Source: Chitinophagaceae bacterium
Lineage (GTDB): Bacteria; Bacteroidota; Bacteroidia; Chitinophagales; Chitinophagaceae
Assembly (NCBI GenBank): GCA_016786965.1
Contig: JAEUVL010000600.1
Location: forward strand, 1-7,793
Reading direction: 5' to 3'
DNA: 7,793 nt
In this document: one piece after another, positions 6,019 through 7,793 of the stretch
How positions within the stretch are numbered: the stretch's first letter is position 1
Layout: every line of letters begins with the position of its first letter
The notes under the pieces: model-generated
What the model saw: the letters and a program-made list of their open reading frames with translations, nothing else
Databases searched by the model: none
Told to the model about the DNA's origin: nothing
Translations under genes and position numbers: made by a program

Positions 6019-7159
6019 CGAGAAATTTATAGCGCTGAGCCTTCCCAACATGGCAGGCAATGAATGGAAATATGTAAAGGATTGCCTGGATACCGGCTGG
6101 ATATCATCTGTTGGTTCTTATGTCACCCAGTTTGAACAAATGGTAGCCGACTTTGCCGGTGCTAAGTATGGCGTAGCTGCTGTGAACGGTACTGCGGCAT
6201 TGCACATCTCATTATTATTGAGTGGGGTGAAGCGGGATGATTATGTGATACTACCCAATCTTACATTTGTCGCTTCTGCTAACTCCATAAAATACCTGGG
6301 TGCGGAACCGTTACTTATCGACGCTGATCCGAAACTCTGGCAAATGGACCTCGACCTGCTGGAAGAATTCCTGGAGAACGAAACCGATGAGAAAGAAGGC
6401 AATTTGTTTTACATAAAAGATGGCAGACGTATTGGGGCTATCATGCCGGTGCATATACTCGGCAATATGTGCGACATGGATCGGTTTTTATCAATAGTAA
6501 AAAAATACCCGCTACCGATCGTGGAGGATTCTACAGAAGCGCTGGGTAGCACTTATAAAGGCGTAAGTGCAGGCAAGTTCAGCCCGCTGGCTTGTTTTAG
6601 TTTCAATGGGAATAAGATAATTTCTACAGGCGGAGGTGGCGTAATTGTTACAGACGATGAAGCTCTAGCCAAACACGCCAAACATTTGACCACTACGGCT
6701 AAGGCCAGTCCCGATGAATACTATCATGATGAGGTGGGATATAATTACCGCCTGGTGAATGTGCTGGCGGCTATAGGAGTAGCACAAATGGAATTGTTGC
6801 CTTCTTTTATTAAAAGAAAAAGGGAATGTGTGAACTTTTATAAAAATGAATTGACAAATGTAGGGGATATCCGTTTTCAACAAGAGCTTCCAGACGTGCA
6901 AACAAATGGCTGGTTATTCACTATTCAGACGGATAAACAAAAGGAACTGCTGGCCCACCTGAATGCTAATAAGATACTGAGCCGCCGCTTCTGGATGCCC
7001 ATGAATAAGCTGCCGATGTATAAAGAGTGTGTGTACGTGCAGCAAAAGGATAATTCAGATTATATTTATAATACTTGTTTAAGTATTCCCAGTTCTACGA
7101 GTATTACTGATGAGGAACTGGAAATAGTGGTAAGGGAAATCAAAGAGGCAATCGGGTAA
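6011..7159 (+). CDS. DegT/DnrJ/EryC1/StrS-family PLP sugar aminotransferase (LegC-like)
   Basis: A 382-residue type I fold PLP enzyme that transfers an amino group, normally from glutamate, to a keto sugar bound to a nucleotide. Visible are VNGTAALHISLLLSG (58-72), which binds the PLP phosphate; PNLTFVASANSIKYLGAEP (82-100); the PLP-facing acidic segment VEDSTEALGS (171-180); the Schiff-base lysine K202 in SFNGNKIISTGGGG (197-210); and NYR at 245-247. The motif LLPSF (262-266) is the signature for which the LegC-like group (LLPSF family) was named; LegC aminates C4 of a UDP-4-keto-6-deoxy-HexNAc. ATG 6011 is preferred over TTG 6005 because it begins the conserved N-terminus directly and gives the same 8-base overlap with the preceding gene (6011-6018) as at 557-564. 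The pairing with the SDR gene suggests the SDR supplies the keto substrate. The family is firm; C4 specificity is likely. Confidence 0.93.
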   Translation: MSNEKFIALSLPNMAGNEWKYVKDCLDTGWISSVGSYVTQFEQMVADFAGAKYGVAAVNGTAALHISLLLSGVKRDDYVILPNLTFVASANSIKYLGAEPLLIDADPKLWQMDLDLLEEFLENETDEKEGNLFYIKDGRRIGAIMPVHILGNMCDMDRFLSIVKKYPLPIVEDSTEALGSTYKGVSAGKFSPLACFSFNGNKIISTGGGGVIVTDDEALAKHAKHLTTTAKASPDEYYHDEVGYNYRLVNVLAAIGVAQMELLPSFIKRKRECVNFYKNELTNVGDIRFQQELPDVQTNGWLFTIQTDKQKELLAHLNANKILSRRFWMPMNKLPMYKECVYVQQKDNSDYIYNTCLSIPSSTSITDEELEIVVREIKEAIG

Positions 7160-7172
7160 AAATAATAGCAGC

Positions 7173-7206
7173 CAGCAGCAGATTTTCTTAGCATCAGCTG
7201 TTGCTG
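7173..7206 (+). other. Stem-loop between aminotransferase and sugar transferase genes
   Basis: CAGCAGCAG (7173-7181) can pair with CTGTTGCTG (7198-7206) over nine positions with one G-T wobble, leaving a 16-base loop. It begins 14 bases after the aminotransferase stop but has no following T run, so a terminator role is doubtful. Confidence 0.3.
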
Positions 7207-7226
7207 TCAGTTCAGTGTTCAAACAG

Positions 7227-7236
7227 GGGTGCACCC
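7227..7236. other. 10-base perfect palindrome GGGTGCACCC
   Basis: A perfect inverted repeat without a spacer, 26 bases before the sugar transferase ATG. It could be an operator half-site pair for a dimeric regulator, but it is short and single in this window, so chance is possible. Confidence 0.2.
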
Positions 7237-7262
7237 TTCATCGTTCCGAATTATATTGTAAA

Positions 7263-7793
7263 ATGTACAAATTCATCAAGCGTTTTTTTGACATTCTTTT
7301 CTCACTGATAGCGATTATTATATTGCTACCCATTTTTATTCCCATCATCATTCTACTGTTATTGACAGGCGAGCATGAAGTGTTCTTCCGGCAGGAAAGG
7401 GTGGGCTATAAAAATAAGATATTCCGCATCTGGAAGTTTGCCACTATGTTGAAGAACAGCCCGAATATGGGACATGGCGATGTGACTGTACGGAAAGATC
7501 CCCGTATTACTTCTATCGGTAGATTTTTGCGTCAGAGCAAACTGAATGAATTGCCGCAGGTAATAAATATCCTTACTGGGGATATGTCTTTTGTAGGCCC
7601 GCGGCCTTTAATGAAAGTAGGCTTCGACCGCTACTCGGATGAAATGAAATCTAAAGTGTATAATACTCAACCAGGGTTGACGGGTATTGGTTCAATAGTA
7701 TTCCGGGACGAAGAGCTGATAATTACCCAAAGTAATTTACCCCCGCATGAATGCTACCGGGATGTAATATTACCGTATAAAGGTGCCTTAGAA
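7263..7793 (+). CDS. Bacterial sugar transferase (undecaprenyl-phosphate sugar-1-phosphate transferase), 3' end outside window
   Basis: Open from ATG 7263 to the window end, 177 residues, lacking only the last part of a protein normally near 200 residues. It has the monotopic phosphoglycosyltransferase layout of the PglC/short WcaJ type. An N-terminal hydrophobic segment (about 10-35) with prolines at 23 and 27 fits a re-entrant membrane helix. It is followed by FFRQERVGYKNKIFRIWKFATM (41-62), LRQSKLNELPQVINILTGDMSFVGPRPL (89-116) and QPGLTGIGSIVFRDEE (136-151). Such enzymes move a sugar-1-phosphate from UDP-sugar to undecaprenyl phosphate, the first step of repeat-unit assembly on the cytoplasmic face. 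The usual Asp-Glu catalytic pair is Asn95-Glu96 here. It would suit an N-acylated amino sugar made by the preceding genes as substrate. A 103-base gap separates it from the aminotransferase gene. Confidence 0.93.
   Translation, partial: MYKFIKRFFDILFSLIAIIILLPIFIPIIILLLLTGEHEVFFRQERVGYKNKIFRIWKFATMLKNSPNMGHGDVTVRKDPRITSIGRFLRQSKLNELPQVINILTGDMSFVGPRPLMKVGFDRYSDEMKSKVYNTQPGLTGIGSIVFRDEELIITQSNLPPHECYRDVILPYKGALE

Noticed and set aside
7252..7259. TATATTGT as a possible -7 element before the sugar transferase
   Set aside because: A poor match to TAnnTTTG, and so close to the ATG that transcription would start at or inside the coding region.
1..7793. Mobile element, CRISPR array, defence system, tRNA or rRNA
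   Set aside because: No transposase, spaced repeats, RNA gene structure or defence-type domain was seen; all genes fit polysaccharide biosynthesis.

Overview
The window is a 7.8 kb piece of a surface-polysaccharide (capsule, O-antigen or exopolysaccharide) biosynthesis locus, with every gene on the + strand. It most likely comes from a Bacteroidota bacterium, perhaps of the Chitinophaga/Niastella type. This rests on the promoter-like elements resembling the Bacteroidota TTTG / TAnnTTTG consensus, the near absence of Shine-Dalgarno sequences before the starts, the moderate A+T content, and protein variants I associate with this phylum (sugar transferase with a GIGS-FRDEE segment, GT4 with a LLQAGAM segment). 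The genus is a guess.

Layout: (1) bases 1-564, the C-terminal part of an asparagine-synthase-type amidotransferase, cut by the window edge; (2) 557-1714, a GT4 glycosyltransferase overlapping it by 8 bases; (3) a 136-base gap with a candidate promoter; (4) 1851-2510, a PglD/NeuD-type hexapeptide acyltransferase followed by a clear intrinsic terminator, so it looks like a one-gene transcription unit; (5) a new candidate promoter, then a formyltransferase (2662-3345) and a nucleotide-sugar dehydrogenase (3342-4859) joined by an ATGA overlap; (6) a 163-base gap with short ATGTGA repeats and a small hairpin; (7) an extended SDR enzyme (5023-6018) and a PLP sugar aminotransferase (6011-7159), again overlapping by 8 bases; (8) a 103-base gap, then the start of a sugar-1-phosphate transferase (7263 to the window end).

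How the genes may work together: the dehydrogenase would oxidise C6 of a UDP-hexose or UDP-HexNAc to a uronate. The SDR has the Thr-Ser-Glu, Tyr-x3-Lys and Arg-x-Pro residues seen in UXS/ArnA-type decarboxylases and could make a 4-keto sugar. The aminotransferase would convert a 4-keto group to a 4-amine, and the formyltransferase (or the separately transcribed acetyltransferase) would N-acylate it. This resembles the ArnA/ArnB logic with the two ArnA activities split into separate genes. The sugar transferase would start the repeat unit on undecaprenyl phosphate and the GT4 enzyme would extend it. The amidotransferase could convert a uronic acid to a uronamide. Substrates are inferred and not proven by the sequence.

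Nothing here looks like a defence system, mobile element, CRISPR array or RNA gene. The most noteworthy points are the coherent N-formyl-sugar pathway, the Asn in place of the usual catalytic Asp in the sugar transferase, and the presence of two alternative sugar N-acylation enzymes in separate transcription units.
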